Positions 7,420-14,441 of a stretch of 64,000 nucleotides of DNA are shown here, one piece after another. Source of the stretch: an uncultured Isosphaeraceae bacterium (lineage in GTDB: Bacteria; Planctomycetota; Planctomycetia; Isosphaerales; Isosphaeraceae); NCBI GenBank assembly GCA_945957605.1, contig CAMFLR010000005.1, positions 62,001 through 126,000 on the forward strand. The letters run 5' to 3'. Made by a program: the position numbers and the translations under genes. Under the pieces are notes generated by a model. That model saw nothing but the letters and a program-made list of their open reading frames with translations, was not told where the DNA came from and searched no databases. How positions within the stretch are numbered: position 1 is the stretch's first letter; every line of letters starts with the position of its first letter.

Positions 7420-7626
7420 TTAGACTTGGCCGCGCTTTTCGGCGAAGTGCTGCCTGAGACGACTCATGTCGTCTGGGGTAATCCCACGCCCACGCGCGGT
7501 AAGAGGAATGTATTGGGTGTGGATATCCAAATCTTTGACTGCTCTGCGAAGAGATTGGCCACCCACGCCGAGTTCATTGCAGGCTGCAGCCATTGTTGTA
7601 AGGGGTTCGGAAGCAACCGATGGCAT
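7420..7626 (-). CDS. Cro/CII-like small helix-turn-helix protein
   Basis: A 68-aa protein. The ATG at 7624-7626 is chosen because GGAG lies about 10 nt upstream; a longer reading to 7713 would run through the promoter and operators. Residues about 9-30 (TMAAACNELGVGGQSLRRAV) fit an HTH, followed by a short acidic/basic tail. It is the first gene of the leftward early operon and is divergent from the XRE repressor, the usual position of a Cro- or CII-type regulator. The exact regulatory role is inferred from position. Confidence 0.7.
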   Translation of the reverse strand: MPSVASEPLTTMAAACNELGVGGQSLRRAVKDLDIHTQYIPLTARGRGITPDDMSRLRQHFAEKRGQV

Positions 7627-7684
7627 GCCTTGACTCCGAGATTGCTTTGCGTATTTCCAGACGCACCATACGTCCGATATCGCA

Positions 7685-7713
7685 AATATACATTCGCGGT
7701 TTCGTACAGTCAA
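7685..7713 (-). promoter_or_regulatory. Early leftward sigma-70-type promoter
   Basis: In leftward orientation TTGACT (7713-7708) is followed after exactly 17 bp by TATATT (7690-7685), a near-consensus -35/-10 pair. Start of transcription would fall near 7678, giving a 50-nt leader before the Cro-like ATG at 7626. One TTCGTA repeat lies inside the spacer and another immediately upstream of the -35, as expected for repression by the divergent repressor. Confidence 0.8.
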
Positions 7714-7746
7714 TCGGTTTTTCGTATTGATTATCGGATTTTCGTA
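7697..7746. promoter_or_regulatory. Three phased operator repeats of the immunity switch
   Basis: TTCGTA occurs at 7701-7706, 7721-7726 and 7741-7746, exactly 20 bp apart. Each is preceded by CGG (CGGTTTCGTA, CGGTTTTTCGTA and CGGATTTTCGTA). Sites 1 and 2 flank or overlap the leftward promoter and site 3 lies toward the repressor gene. The layout resembles a lambda-type tripartite operator, but with direct rather than palindromic repeats. A shorter inverted relative (TATCGGACGTA, read leftward) lies near 7669-7679. Confidence 0.65.
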
Positions 7747-7793
7747 GCGAATTGACGCGATAGCTTACGACACACACACTGGGGGGAATGAAG

Positions 7794-8423
7794 ATGTACC
7801 AAAAGATGAGTCTGATCGCCGATCAAAAAGGGCTCTCGCAAGCGCGGATTGCCCGCGCTATCAATATCTCGCCAACGTCGCTTAGTGAATACTTCCGAGG
7901 GAGAACAGTTCCTCCAGCCGACGTTGCATTTCGAATCGCTCGAGAGTTGGGGGTGACACTCGATTTTTTAGCCAATGACGATCTGGAAGAGTTTCAGGCT
8001 CCGGCGTCGCAGGAAATGGCTATTACCACTGACGAGTCGTTTGTAATACGCGTAATGAGAGCGCTCAACATGAGCGCTGACCATTGCATCACAGCGATAG
8101 CAGACTTTAAGTCTCGACTGGTTGAACAGCATCTTCCGTCAGTGCCAAAGCCGCTCCGTGAAGGGACGATCGTTGCCAATGAAGCGGTGCGACGGCACAC
8201 AGAAAGAGTACTAAAAGAATCGCGACGAGAAGATAGTCTGGCACCACCAACGGTGAAGTCCTTGCCTGATCCATCTGACGGCGAACCCTACGTCACTATC
8301 GACCCAAAGGGCCGCAACTTCGACGAATCATTTGCTCGCGAGATGGAAGCGGTAAAAGCCAGGAAGGCCGCGCAGGCGGCCGAAGAGTCGACGGGCAAGA
8401 AAGACTCTGGCGGCAAGAAGTAA
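7794..8423 (+). CDS. XRE-family repressor (probable lysogeny repressor)
   Basis: A 209-aa protein. The N-terminal XRE HTH spans about 3-60 (KGLSQARIARAINISPTSLS, then TVPPADVAFRIARELGVTLD). The rest is a helical middle and a low-complexity Lys/Ala tail (KKDSGGKK). No LexA/CI-type Ser-Lys autopeptidase domain is seen, so induction may depend on an antirepressor, fitting the P22_AR_N protein in the early operon. Start ATG 7794 is preferred over 7788 because GGGGGGA (7781-7787) then has a 6-nt spacer. It is divergent from the Cro-like gene across the operators. Confidence 0.8.
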   Translation: MYQKMSLIADQKGLSQARIARAINISPTSLSEYFRGRTVPPADVAFRIARELGVTLDFLANDDLEEFQAPASQEMAITTDESFVIRVMRALNMSADHCITAIADFKSRLVEQHLPSVPKPLREGTIVANEAVRRHTERVLKESRREDSLAPPTVKSLPDPSDGEPYVTIDPKGRNFDESFAREMEAVKARKAAQAAEESTGKKDSGGKK

Positions 8424-8427
8424 CAGT

Positions 8428-8454
8428 GGCCGGGCGCAGTGGAGACGCCCGGCC
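8428..8454. terminator. Bidirectional terminator-type hairpin
   Basis: A perfect 9-bp stem GGCCGGGCG/CGCCCGGCC with a 9-nt loop lies between the convergent repressor gene (stop 8423) and the leftward gene ending at 8462. The T-rich stretch is weak but lies on the leftward side. Confidence 0.6.
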
Positions 8455-8461
8455 CAGCGCT

Positions 8462-8719
8462 TCAGTACGTCGCGCGCATCACGACCATCCCGTCCGGGGT
8501 GCTCATCATGGGGCAAGCGAGGAATTCGTCGGCCACTTTCGGCCACTCCTCATTTGATACCCACATCCACTTCATGTTCCCCGCAATCTCCCCGTCGGGA
8601 GACCGCATAAAAAAGTCCTTGCACCGAAAACTTCTCGCGCCGTCGCGAGATTCCTTTGAGCTTTCGATCAGTCCGAGATCAACGAATAGGCCCACTCCTG
8701 GTTGTTGGTTACGATGCAT
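8462..8719 (-). CDS. Small hypothetical phage protein
   Basis: An 85-aa protein with GGAG about 9 nt upstream of ATG 8717-8719. It reads like a compact alpha/beta protein: GVGLFVDLGLIE, then a basic SFRCKDFF segment, MKWMWVSNEEW, and the C-terminal strand GMVVMRATY. No domain is recognised. It is a single leftward gene between the repressor and the toxin-antitoxin pair, with a 17-bp palindrome in its upstream region, so it is probably separately transcribed. Confidence 0.55.
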   Translation of the reverse strand: MHRNQQPGVGLFVDLGLIESSKESRDGARSFRCKDFFMRSPDGEIAGNMKWMWVSNEEWPKVADEFLACPMMSTPDGMVVMRATY

Positions 8720-8769
8720 TTCCGACTCCGCTCAATGACATTCGAGGATCTGGTCACGCTTTAGGATCA

Positions 8770-8786
8770 GTACAAATTTACTGTAC
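8770..8786. promoter_or_regulatory. Palindromic operator candidate
   Basis: GTACA-AATTTAC-TGTAC is a 5-bp inverted repeat around an AT-rich centre, about 50 bp upstream of the leftward gene 8462-8719. In the leftward direction TTGTAC occurs at each side and could also serve as a -35. Otherwise the 350 bp from 8720 to 9068 hold no convincing gene. Confidence 0.35.
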
Positions 8787-8989
8787 AAAATCGCACGTCA
8801 ACAAGCATGTTCTGAGAAATAATCGGCTTGTTTTAACCCTCTTTACCACTTCATCTTAGAGCTTCGCCGAAATGTCGCCCCGAAAATCGCCTGTTCGCTG
8901 CGCGCTCGACACACGCCGTAAGTCGTTACCCATTCATTAATTCGGTCGTCGCAATGCCGGTGCGAGCCAATGAAACTTTATTCTGTTTT

Positions 8990-9037
8990 CGTTTTTGATA
9001 ATTTACCTATTGCAAATTAACAAAAACGAGGTACTAT
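8990..9037 (+). promoter_or_regulatory. Large palindrome overlapping the higBA promoter
   Basis: CGTTTTTG (8990-8997) pairs with CAAAAACG (9021-9028), and inside it TAATTT pairs with AAATTA. Together they form a 39-bp imperfect palindrome. A possible promoter, TTGCAA (9010-9015) with TACTAT (9032-9037) and a 16-bp spacer, overlaps the right arm. This is the expected place for HigA, or HigA-HigB complex, autoregulation of the operon. Confidence 0.55.
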
Positions 9038-9077
9038 ATGGTTGTGGTTTGGGTGTGACTGAGACGGAGTGACCAAG

Positions 9078-9416
9078 ATGAACGTGATTGCAATGTCAAC
9101 CATGCGGGCCTTCTGGGAGAATCTGAAGGTCAAGGAAGAACGCAAGAAGGCCGAGCGGGCGCTTCGCGGTTGGGAACGGGTTGTCCGTCGCATGACGTGG
9201 CTTACCTTCGCCGACGTTCGCGAGACCTACCCCTCGGCCGACCAAGTGGGGACATGCGTTGTTTTCAACATTGGCGGCAACGAATACCGCCTGATCGCTT
9301 GGGTTCGCTACCGCAGCCAGACGGTTTTCGTGAAAAAAGTTATGACTCACCGCGAATATGATCGAACGAATTGGCAACGCGAATGCGGTTGCGATCAAGA
9401 GCCCGGGTCATCATGA
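9078..9416 (+). CDS. higB: HigB-family mRNA interferase toxin
   Basis: A 112-aa protein similar in length and motif order to HigB toxins (RelE superfamily): helix with LRGWERVVRRMTWLTFADVR, then YPSADQVG, then the core strand VVFNIGGNEYRLIAWVRYRS, and TVFVKKVMTHREYDR. HigB cleaves mRNA at translating ribosomes. ATG 9078 is preferred over GTG 9069 because GGAG (9066-9069) is then 8 nt upstream. The antitoxin gene follows at 9506, the toxin-first order typical of higBA. The stop codon lies inside the hairpin 9401-9423. Confidence 0.88.
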   Translation: MNVIAMSTMRAFWENLKVKEERKKAERALRGWERVVRRMTWLTFADVRETYPSADQVGTCVVFNIGGNEYRLIAWVRYRSQTVFVKKVMTHREYDRTNWQRECGCDQEPGSS

Positions 9417-9423
9417 CCCGGGC
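9401..9423 (+). other. Perfect hairpin spanning the higB stop codon
   Basis: GCCCGGGTCA-TCA-TGACCCGGGC is a 10-bp perfect stem whose right arm contains the higB TGA. A second small hairpin (CGCCC-TGCG-GGGCG, about 9425-9438) follows. There is no U-tract. The structures sit in the 89-bp gap between toxin and antitoxin and could set their expression ratio. The loop and core GTCATCATGAC match the hairpin at 107-135. Confidence 0.55.
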
Positions 9424-9505
9424 CTCGCCCTGCGGGGCGTCATGACGTAAGCCACACCCAACCACGACCGACCAGCACTGTACTCCCAATCTTAGGACTC
9501 CCCCG

Positions 9506-9916
9506 ATGGCCGCAACACTGCAGACCCAGCCAGACACGTACTTTGAACTTGTGCGTGCTTTTCCGCTCGCGCCAATCCGCGATCACGACCACAACAAGGC
9601 CGCCCTTGCGATGGTCGATAAACTTTCCCGCCGCCAACTCGACGAAGGCGAGGAAACCTACCTCGACGTGCTTGTCGAGTTGATCGGCCGTTACGAGAGC
9701 GAAGCATTTCCCGAAGAACCAGTGCCCACGGAAGATATCGTGCGGTCACTGGTCGAGGGGTGCAACATCTCCCAAAAGGAGCTTGCGAAAGAACTGGGAA
9801 TGTCCGATGCAACTCTTTCAGCCATCATGAGCGGATCGCGCAAGCTGAACGTGAAGCACATCAAAGCATTCTCGAAGCGCTTCGGCGTGCCGACGTCCCT
9901 ATTCATGGAAGACTGA
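9506..9916 (+). CDS. higA: HigA-family XRE antitoxin
   Basis: A 136-aa protein. The N-terminal half (about 10-65) is a helical toxin-binding region typical of longer HigA proteins (FPLAPIRDHDHNKAALAMVD). The C-terminal XRE HTH spans about 82-135: NISQKELAKELGMSDATLSA, then IMSGSRKLNVKHIKAF. HigA neutralises HigB and represses the operon, probably through the palindrome 8990-9028. The 89-bp gap to higB is longer than usual and structured. Confidence 0.88.
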   Translation: MAATLQTQPDTYFELVRAFPLAPIRDHDHNKAALAMVDKLSRRQLDEGEETYLDVLVELIGRYESEAFPEEPVPTEDIVRSLVEGCNISQKELAKELGMSDATLSAIMSGSRKLNVKHIKAFSKRFGVPTSLFMED

Positions 9917-9947
9917 CGCGCGGCCCTGTCCTGAATTCGGGACAAGG

Positions 9948-10424
9948 TCAGCCAGACTTCGCGAGCGCAGATCGAAGGAACCGCTCGACCCGGGCGCCAA
10001 TGCCGGGCGAGCGGTTTTCGCGTTCACCGGTGACGTTGACGCTTTCGGCACTCACCCAGCGCAGCCAGATCGCCAAATCGCTGGGTCGAGTCACGCCGGC
10101 CACAACGGTCATGAACGGCCGACCTAACTTCTCGGCCTCAAGATGCGTGCCCGCGAATTGGGGCGATGAGGTATCGCCAAACCAAACCGTACAACGTGCG
10201 TCCCTGACGTTCGCACGGATGCGCGCGGGCTCGTCGTCGGCCAAACTCTCGCGGAGGCCACAGTCGGCCAACCAGGGGGCTTCTCCGCCGTCTGTGAGCC
10301 AGCCGCGCGGGGCCGTTCCACGCGTCCGAATCCCAAGAGCCTGCGCAGCGGCGATCGCGCCCTGTTCTGCGCCTGTTTGACCACCGGAAACGACAGAGTT
10401 GAGCGTCATTCCGATAGTGTACAT
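9948..10424 (-). CDS. YpsA/SLOG-type nucleotide-binding protein (putative molybdenum carrier family)
   Basis: A 158-aa Rossmann-like protein. The N-terminal VVSGGQTGAEQGAIAAAQAL, then TAPRGWLTDGGEAPWL, ANVRDARCTVWFG and a late ERENRSPGIG segment match proteins annotated as putative molybdenum carriers, members of the SLOG superfamily thought to bind nucleotide derivatives. It is the last gene of the leftward late operon, next to higBA, in a segment that looks like accessory cargo. SLOG proteins occur in some phage-conflict systems, but no partner effector is seen here. The ligand is unknown. Confidence 0.75.
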   Translation of the reverse strand: MYTIGMTLNSVVSGGQTGAEQGAIAAAQALGIRTRGTAPRGWLTDGGEAPWLADCGLRESLADDEPARIRANVRDARCTVWFGDTSSPQFAGTHLEAEKLGRPFMTVVAGVTRPSDLAIWLRWVSAESVNVTGERENRSPGIGARVERFLRSALAKSG

Positions 10425-10440
10425 CAGACCTATTCGCGCG

Positions 10441-10746
10441 TCAGCCCTGCGCCTTCTTCTCGTAAACTTGGTCGCCGTCGGGCAAAAGCGTCAGCAGGTT
10501 GCAGCAGATCAGATCGTCAGGAATGTCGAAGCACTTGAGATGCCGTCGAACCGCGTCGCACAGTTTGGTTGCTTCGATGGGTCTGATTAACAGATCCAAG
10601 CCAGCCATTCCGTGATCGCCGTACAAAGCAGTGAACGTGACCCGGATTGCACGGATAAGAGCTTCCCGGGAGATGTCGAGATCAAGCTTCTCGATCGTGA
10701 GGCGTCGGCGCCGGAAGTAGTAATCGTTCTGAGCTTCCATCGACAT
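10441..10746 (-). CDS. Hypothetical phage protein
   Basis: A 101-aa protein. ATG 10744-10746 is preferred because AAGGGA lies 9 nt upstream; an in-frame ATG exists 51 nt further up. It is helical, with a basic stretch (YYFRRRRLTIEKL) and two Cys (DLICCNLL). No known domain is seen. It sits between the repeat cluster 10845-10914 and the SLOG-like gene. Confidence 0.55.
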   Translation of the reverse strand: MSMEAQNDYYFRRRRLTIEKLDLDISREALIRAIRVTFTALYGDHGMAGLDLLIRPIEATKLCDAVRRHLKCFDIPDDLICCNLLTLLPDGDQVYEKKAQG

Positions 10747-10844
10747 ATAGGGGCTTCCCTTGGGATGAAGTTCGCATGCGGTCCATTCAGTGCCCAATTG
10801 TCCACTATATAGCTAGGAAGAGAAAAAGATTTTTTTTCTTATCT

Positions 10845-10914
10845 GGTTTCAGGAAGTAGTGGCCGTAAGTGATTAACGCCGTTAATTACTTCCTGAAACC
10901 AACTTCCTGAAACC
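10845..10914. repeat. Triplicate 13-14-bp repeat with nested palindrome
   Basis: GGTTTCAGGAAGTA (10845-10858) is the reverse complement of TACTTCCTGAAACC (10887-10900). ACTTCCTGAAACC recurs directly at 10902-10914. Between the arms lies ATTAAC-GCC-GTTAAT (inner palindrome). T-runs flank both sides (10830-10838 and 10917-10925). It occupies the 234-bp gap between the leftward genes 10981-11295 and 10441-10746. It may be an operator or other protein-binding site, a recombination or packaging site, or a structured RNA. Confidence 0.7.
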
Positions 10915-10980
10915 TGAATTTTTTTTCGATCTTTTTTCGTTTCGTTGTTGTGTCGTTTGCTGGTTGCCGCATTGCTGGCA

Positions 10981-11295
10981 TCAATTAATAAGTTGCAGCG
11001 ACTGCAGCGTCAAGATGCACTTTTTGCAATCCTCAAACGTAACAACGGCCGGCCAGCCACCCAGAAGGCAGCGGGCCGGCTTGTCGTGGCAACCGCATGT
11101 CGAGTGCCGGAAGTCGCAACACTCGATCGCGGCGATGAGCTTAGTGTCGAGGTCGACTTCGGGAGGCGGCTGTCCTTGGATCTCGGCCGCCAACTTCCGA
11201 ATCAGCGCCTCGCCGCCCTTTAGCTTCACAAGGTAGCGAAACCGTTCGTGATGCGTGTGCGCCACAACAAGTTCCAAAGCGTCGTCGAGTGTCAT
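10981..11295 (-). CDS. Cys-rich hypothetical phage protein
   Basis: A 104-aa protein. Its ATG overlaps the upstream gene's stop as ATGA (11292-11295), which fixes the start. The N-terminal part is helical (TLDDALELVVAHTHHERF). The C-terminal half holds ECCDFRHSTCGCHDKPARC and CKKC, a cluster able to bind one or two zinc ions or Fe-S. It is the last gene of the tail block. Function unknown. Confidence 0.65.
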   Translation of the reverse strand: MTLDDALELVVAHTHHERFRYLVKLKGGEALIRKLAAEIQGQPPPEVDLDTKLIAAIECCDFRHSTCGCHDKPARCLLGGWPAVVTFEDCKKCILTLQSLQLIN

Positions 11296-11720
11296 CCGGT
11301 CACCGTCCATTGCACCGGGTTGTACGCTGGAAGACTGGAAGAAATGCTCGCACTGGCCGCAAAAGTTCCACCACACGAGGTTATGGTGAGATTACCGCTC
11401 GGGAAATTAACCAGCGCGGCGCCGCCCGCGTCGGTCGTGATGATTCCCAAAACTCCCGAAACGCATTTGATTGTGAAAGTGACTGGATTTGTCGCGGAGC
11501 AGCCGATGGAAAATCGCGAAATGTTTGGGACACTCACTGTGCAAACCCACGATACACCGGTCCAGGTGAATGTTAGGGTGAGCGTATTGGTCGGATTGCC
11601 GAGGGTGCATTGGTGGTAAATGACTGTGGCGTGAAGCGTGCCAGGAATCGACGTGCACGTGCCGCACCTATAAACGGTCGTGCAACAGCAGCCGCCACCC
11701 TGATTCTTACGCTTCGGCAT
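11292..11720 (-). CDS. Cys-rich beta-structured virion-associated protein (hypothetical)
   Basis: A 142-aa protein that starts PKRKNQGGGCCCTTVYRCGT and continues as Thr/Ser/Val-rich strands, like small phage structural or receptor-facing proteins. At least nine Cys suggest metal binding or, after lysis, disulfides. It lies 1 nt downstream of gene 11722-12123 and is coupled to 10981-11295. No family is recognised. Confidence 0.6.
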   Translation of the reverse strand: MPKRKNQGGGCCCTTVYRCGTCTSIPGTLHATVIYHQCTLGNPTNTLTLTFTWTGVSWVCTVSVPNISRFSIGCSATNPVTFTIKCVSGVLGIITTDAGGAALVNFPSGNLTITSCGGTFAASASISSSLPAYNPVQWTVTG

Positions 11721-11721
11721 A

Positions 11722-12123
11722 TCAGCACTGTTCCCAATTCGTCACAGCCGCGCCGTTAGAATCAATAATGAAGCATATGGCCGTTGTGGGGGTGACTCCC
11801 CCCGCCGTGCTCTTATTCCAGACCGTTACACTGACACCGGTTGGCGTCAGCGCCCCGGTTGATGGGTCGGAACTGCAGATCTGCACATTACCCGCCGTCA
11901 TCTGCGCTGAAGACGTGGCGGGGCCGATCCCTGACGAGTCTGTCACGCCGTGATAATAAGGCGACGGAGCGCTGCCGCCTTGCGTCGGGTTGGCCGAGAA
12001 ATAAGCGTTCACTTGCTGCGCGGAGGCCGCTAGCGCCATCGCTTTTTCGAGCGTTTTTTGTTGCCGTTGGATCAAGAGTTCCAAGGCGCGAAGGCGTTTT
12101 TCGTAGTCGCTGACAAGGCTCAT
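11722..12123 (-). CDS. Coiled-coil tail-associated protein (hypothetical)
   Basis: A 133-aa protein. The ATG is at 12121-12123, in ATGA overlap with the large tail protein gene. Residues about 3-42 form a clear coiled coil (SDYEKRLRALELLIQRQQKT). The remainder is Gly/Ser/Thr-rich beta sequence (VTVWNKSTAGGVTPTT). A short coiled coil plus a beta head is the plan of small tail fibres or fibre-tip proteins. That is an inference from shape and position. Confidence 0.6.
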   Translation of the reverse strand: MSLVSDYEKRLRALELLIQRQQKTLEKAMALAASAQQVNAYFSANPTQGGSAPSPYYHGVTDSSGIGPATSSAQMTAGNVQICSSDPSTGALTPTGVSVTVWNKSTAGGVTPTTAICFIIDSNGAAVTNWEQC

Positions 12124-14435
12124 TCGCTGGCTCCCTCGCCGCTTGGACTCGCACTGCTGCCGCCTTCGTCGCTGTATTGATCCATGTATTCGTCGTAGGG
12201 GTTTGGGCTCGATGGCTGATTGCCCCAAATCCTTTCGCCCCACGCATCGGCTTTGGCGAAGCGTTTTCGATCGCGTTTTAGGCCTCGCATGTGGTTAGAC
12301 GCAAGCCGGCGGGCTCTACTGTGGAGTCCGCCGAGAAGTTTTTTGACTACGTTGCTATTCCGATCCCTTTGGTGTTTCGCTTGCTCCGCCTTTGACAAGG
12401 GCTGCCCGAATCCGTCCGGCATCATCGAGCTTTGCGGGCCAACATCGCCCGGATTCATGCCCATCGCGAGCCCAGCGGATCCCGCGTCGTTCGCGGCCTG
12501 TGCGGCCATACCGAGATTATCGGCGATCTGTAGTGACTGTGCTGGCCCGGTAATCGCCTGCGCGAAGCCGAACTGCTGATCGACTTCCCAGGCTGCGACG
12601 CCAGTGAATGCGGGGTGAATGTAGAAGTTATCACCCGTTGCCTGTTTGCGACGGTTATTGACCGTCATGGATGTGACAAAGTTGACTGGTCCATCGGGCG
12701 GCCACGCAATCGAGACAGACCGAACCGGCGCGTTGATCGATTCCCAACCGGTGGTGTAGCTACTTCCTGCGATGTTCAACGCAATCCCGAGTGTCAACGC
12801 ATTCGCATAAAGCCCCAGGTACGTCACGTTGCCCGTGATAACCGTGTTCTTGACCGTGTCAAGCTTCATCGCGGCGTAGTCGTTGTAAATCGACTGGTCG
12901 CCTGCCCAGATCCATTGAGGAGCGTCGACGGTCGCAACGCGCTGGACCCCCGCCACGGTGTACAGCGTGCCGCTGTAGCCGGTCGACGGAGCCCTGGCGC
13001 TCAAAGTGCCCCGACTGTACGGGATCGCGGCCTGGACGTCATCAGGGATCGTTACTGCTGCTCCGCCCAGGTCGAGGTTAGGCTGCGTGTTGAGCGCCTT
13101 CACGACCGGTTCGTTGAAGACAATCTGATTGTGCTGATAGTCGATCTGGAATGAAGCGGGCCACTGAACAAAACCTTTGACGACGTTGCCGGCGGGGTAA
13201 CTGATTAGCTGGCTCACGCCGTTCGAGGTCCAGCGAACTGGCGGCTGAAACTTGTGGACCAGATTGCCGAGTGCCACCGTCGAGGTGACGTTGAACCGTC
13301 GCCAGACGTCGGCTTTCGAGTTGACCGGCGCGACGACCATCCGGTAATTCGTGTAGCCACCGTTGACCAGCGGCCGGTCGAGAGTGATGACCGCATGACC
13401 GCCTGCCGACATCGAAGCGGAAGCGGTAATGACCCGCATTTCCTGCTGAAGAATGCCGGTCGCGGTCGGATTGATCACCCAGATAAACCCGCCGTTCCAG
13501 TAGTTGGCGAGCCACGCGCGCAAAGTATCGTTTGAAGTGACCGTTACTGTCGTCGAGCCGACGCTGCTCAGCGTGCCAAAGTCGGTCGCGCCAGCAGGGT
13601 TCGTCCAGTCACTCCACTTCCAACTCGCTTGATCCGGAGCGGACCATCCCGCGGTAAGCGTGCCGTCGAGGGTCGCACCAAACAGGGCTTCGATCTCCGA
13701 CCGGCCGCGCACGACGACCGCAGACGCACTTCCTGACGAGTCGCGGGAAATGGATGGGGGTTCGATTGGGTCCGTGCCCATCGTCAGCGTATGAGGCGTA
13801 AAAGCCGTCGTGTCGAGGATGCGAAGTCGCCAACTGCTCGCGCTCGCGTCCCAAAGGATCGTGCAGGAATACTTGCCCGCCCACTGGTCGAGGAATTGGT
13901 CGATCGCGTTGATTAGCGGCCCACTGAACTGGACCGGTTGATTGGGAACCAGCGTGAGAGGCAGCAAGTCGCTGGAGAGTGGCCCCAGGATCCCCAGGGC
14001 CGTCAGCGCGGACGCATGCCCGCTGTAGATATTGGTGAGGATTGACGAGACGGATAAACCCGAGAACGACGCGACGTAATCTTCATCGTCGGATGGCAGG
14101 TTATAAGTAACCGTGCCAGAATTGTCCGAAGGGTTCGTGATCGGGATTTTGTTCGCGACGTATCGCAGGTCCGCACACTGGTAACCGATCGTCCAGCCGG
14201 TGGGGCCGAACTGCGGGTCAACGCGCATGATCTCGCCCGCGAAAACGGGCGTGCCGCTGTAATCAAGCTCGATCGTCGCGCCCTCGAGAAATAGAGCTGG
14301 CAGCGTCGCGGCATACTGGTGAAATTCCAGCGTGCCAGGCTCGTCGATCGAGAGGTTTAGGCGATCGAGATGCAATCGGTTCGTGACACGCAAGGCGGCC
14401 GTGTAGGTCGTCGCGGCCACTTTAAGGTCGAACAT
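12120..14435 (-). CDS. Large tail hub/baseplate-like protein
   Basis: A 771-aa protein following the tape measure gene with a 6-nt gap, the position of the distal tail or hub protein. The N-terminal 110 residues (LRVTNRLHLDRLNLSIDEPG, then IELDYSGTPVFAGEIMRVD) resemble the beta-rich start of hub proteins (gp27/gpD-like). The middle is long and beta-rich (Thr/Ser/Val). The C-terminal 100 residues are Gly/Ala-rich and then strongly basic (HSRARRLASNHMRGLKRDRK). No lysozyme or peptidase motif was seen. The assignment to tail hub rests on position and general composition. Confidence 0.65.
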   Translation of the reverse strand: MFDLKVAATTYTAALRVTNRLHLDRLNLSIDEPGTLEFHQYAATLPALFLEGATIELDYSGTPVFAGEIMRVDPQFGPTGWTIGYQCADLRYVANKIPITNPSDNSGTVTYNLPSDDEDYVASFSGLSVSSILTNIYSGHASALTALGILGPLSSDLLPLTLVPNQPVQFSGPLINAIDQFLDQWAGKYSCTILWDASASSWRLRILDTTAFTPHTLTMGTDPIEPPSISRDSSGSASAVVVRGRSEIEALFGATLDGTLTAGWSAPDQASWKWSDWTNPAGATDFGTLSSVGSTTVTVTSNDTLRAWLANYWNGGFIWVINPTATGILQQEMRVITASASMSAGGHAVITLDRPLVNGGYTNYRMVVAPVNSKADVWRRFNVTSTVALGNLVHKFQPPVRWTSNGVSQLISYPAGNVVKGFVQWPASFQIDYQHNQIVFNEPVVKALNTQPNLDLGGAAVTIPDDVQAAIPYSRGTLSARAPSTGYSGTLYTVAGVQRVATVDAPQWIWAGDQSIYNDYAAMKLDTVKNTVITGNVTYLGLYANALTLGIALNIAGSSYTTGWESINAPVRSVSIAWPPDGPVNFVTSMTVNNRRKQATGDNFYIHPAFTGVAAWEVDQQFGFAQAITGPAQSLQIADNLGMAAQAANDAGSAGLAMGMNPGDVGPQSSMMPDGFGQPLSKAEQAKHQRDRNSNVVKKLLGGLHSRARRLASNHMRGLKRDRKRFAKADAWGERIWGNQPSSPNPYDEYMDQYSDEGGSSASPSGEGASE

Positions 14436-14441
14436 AAGCGG

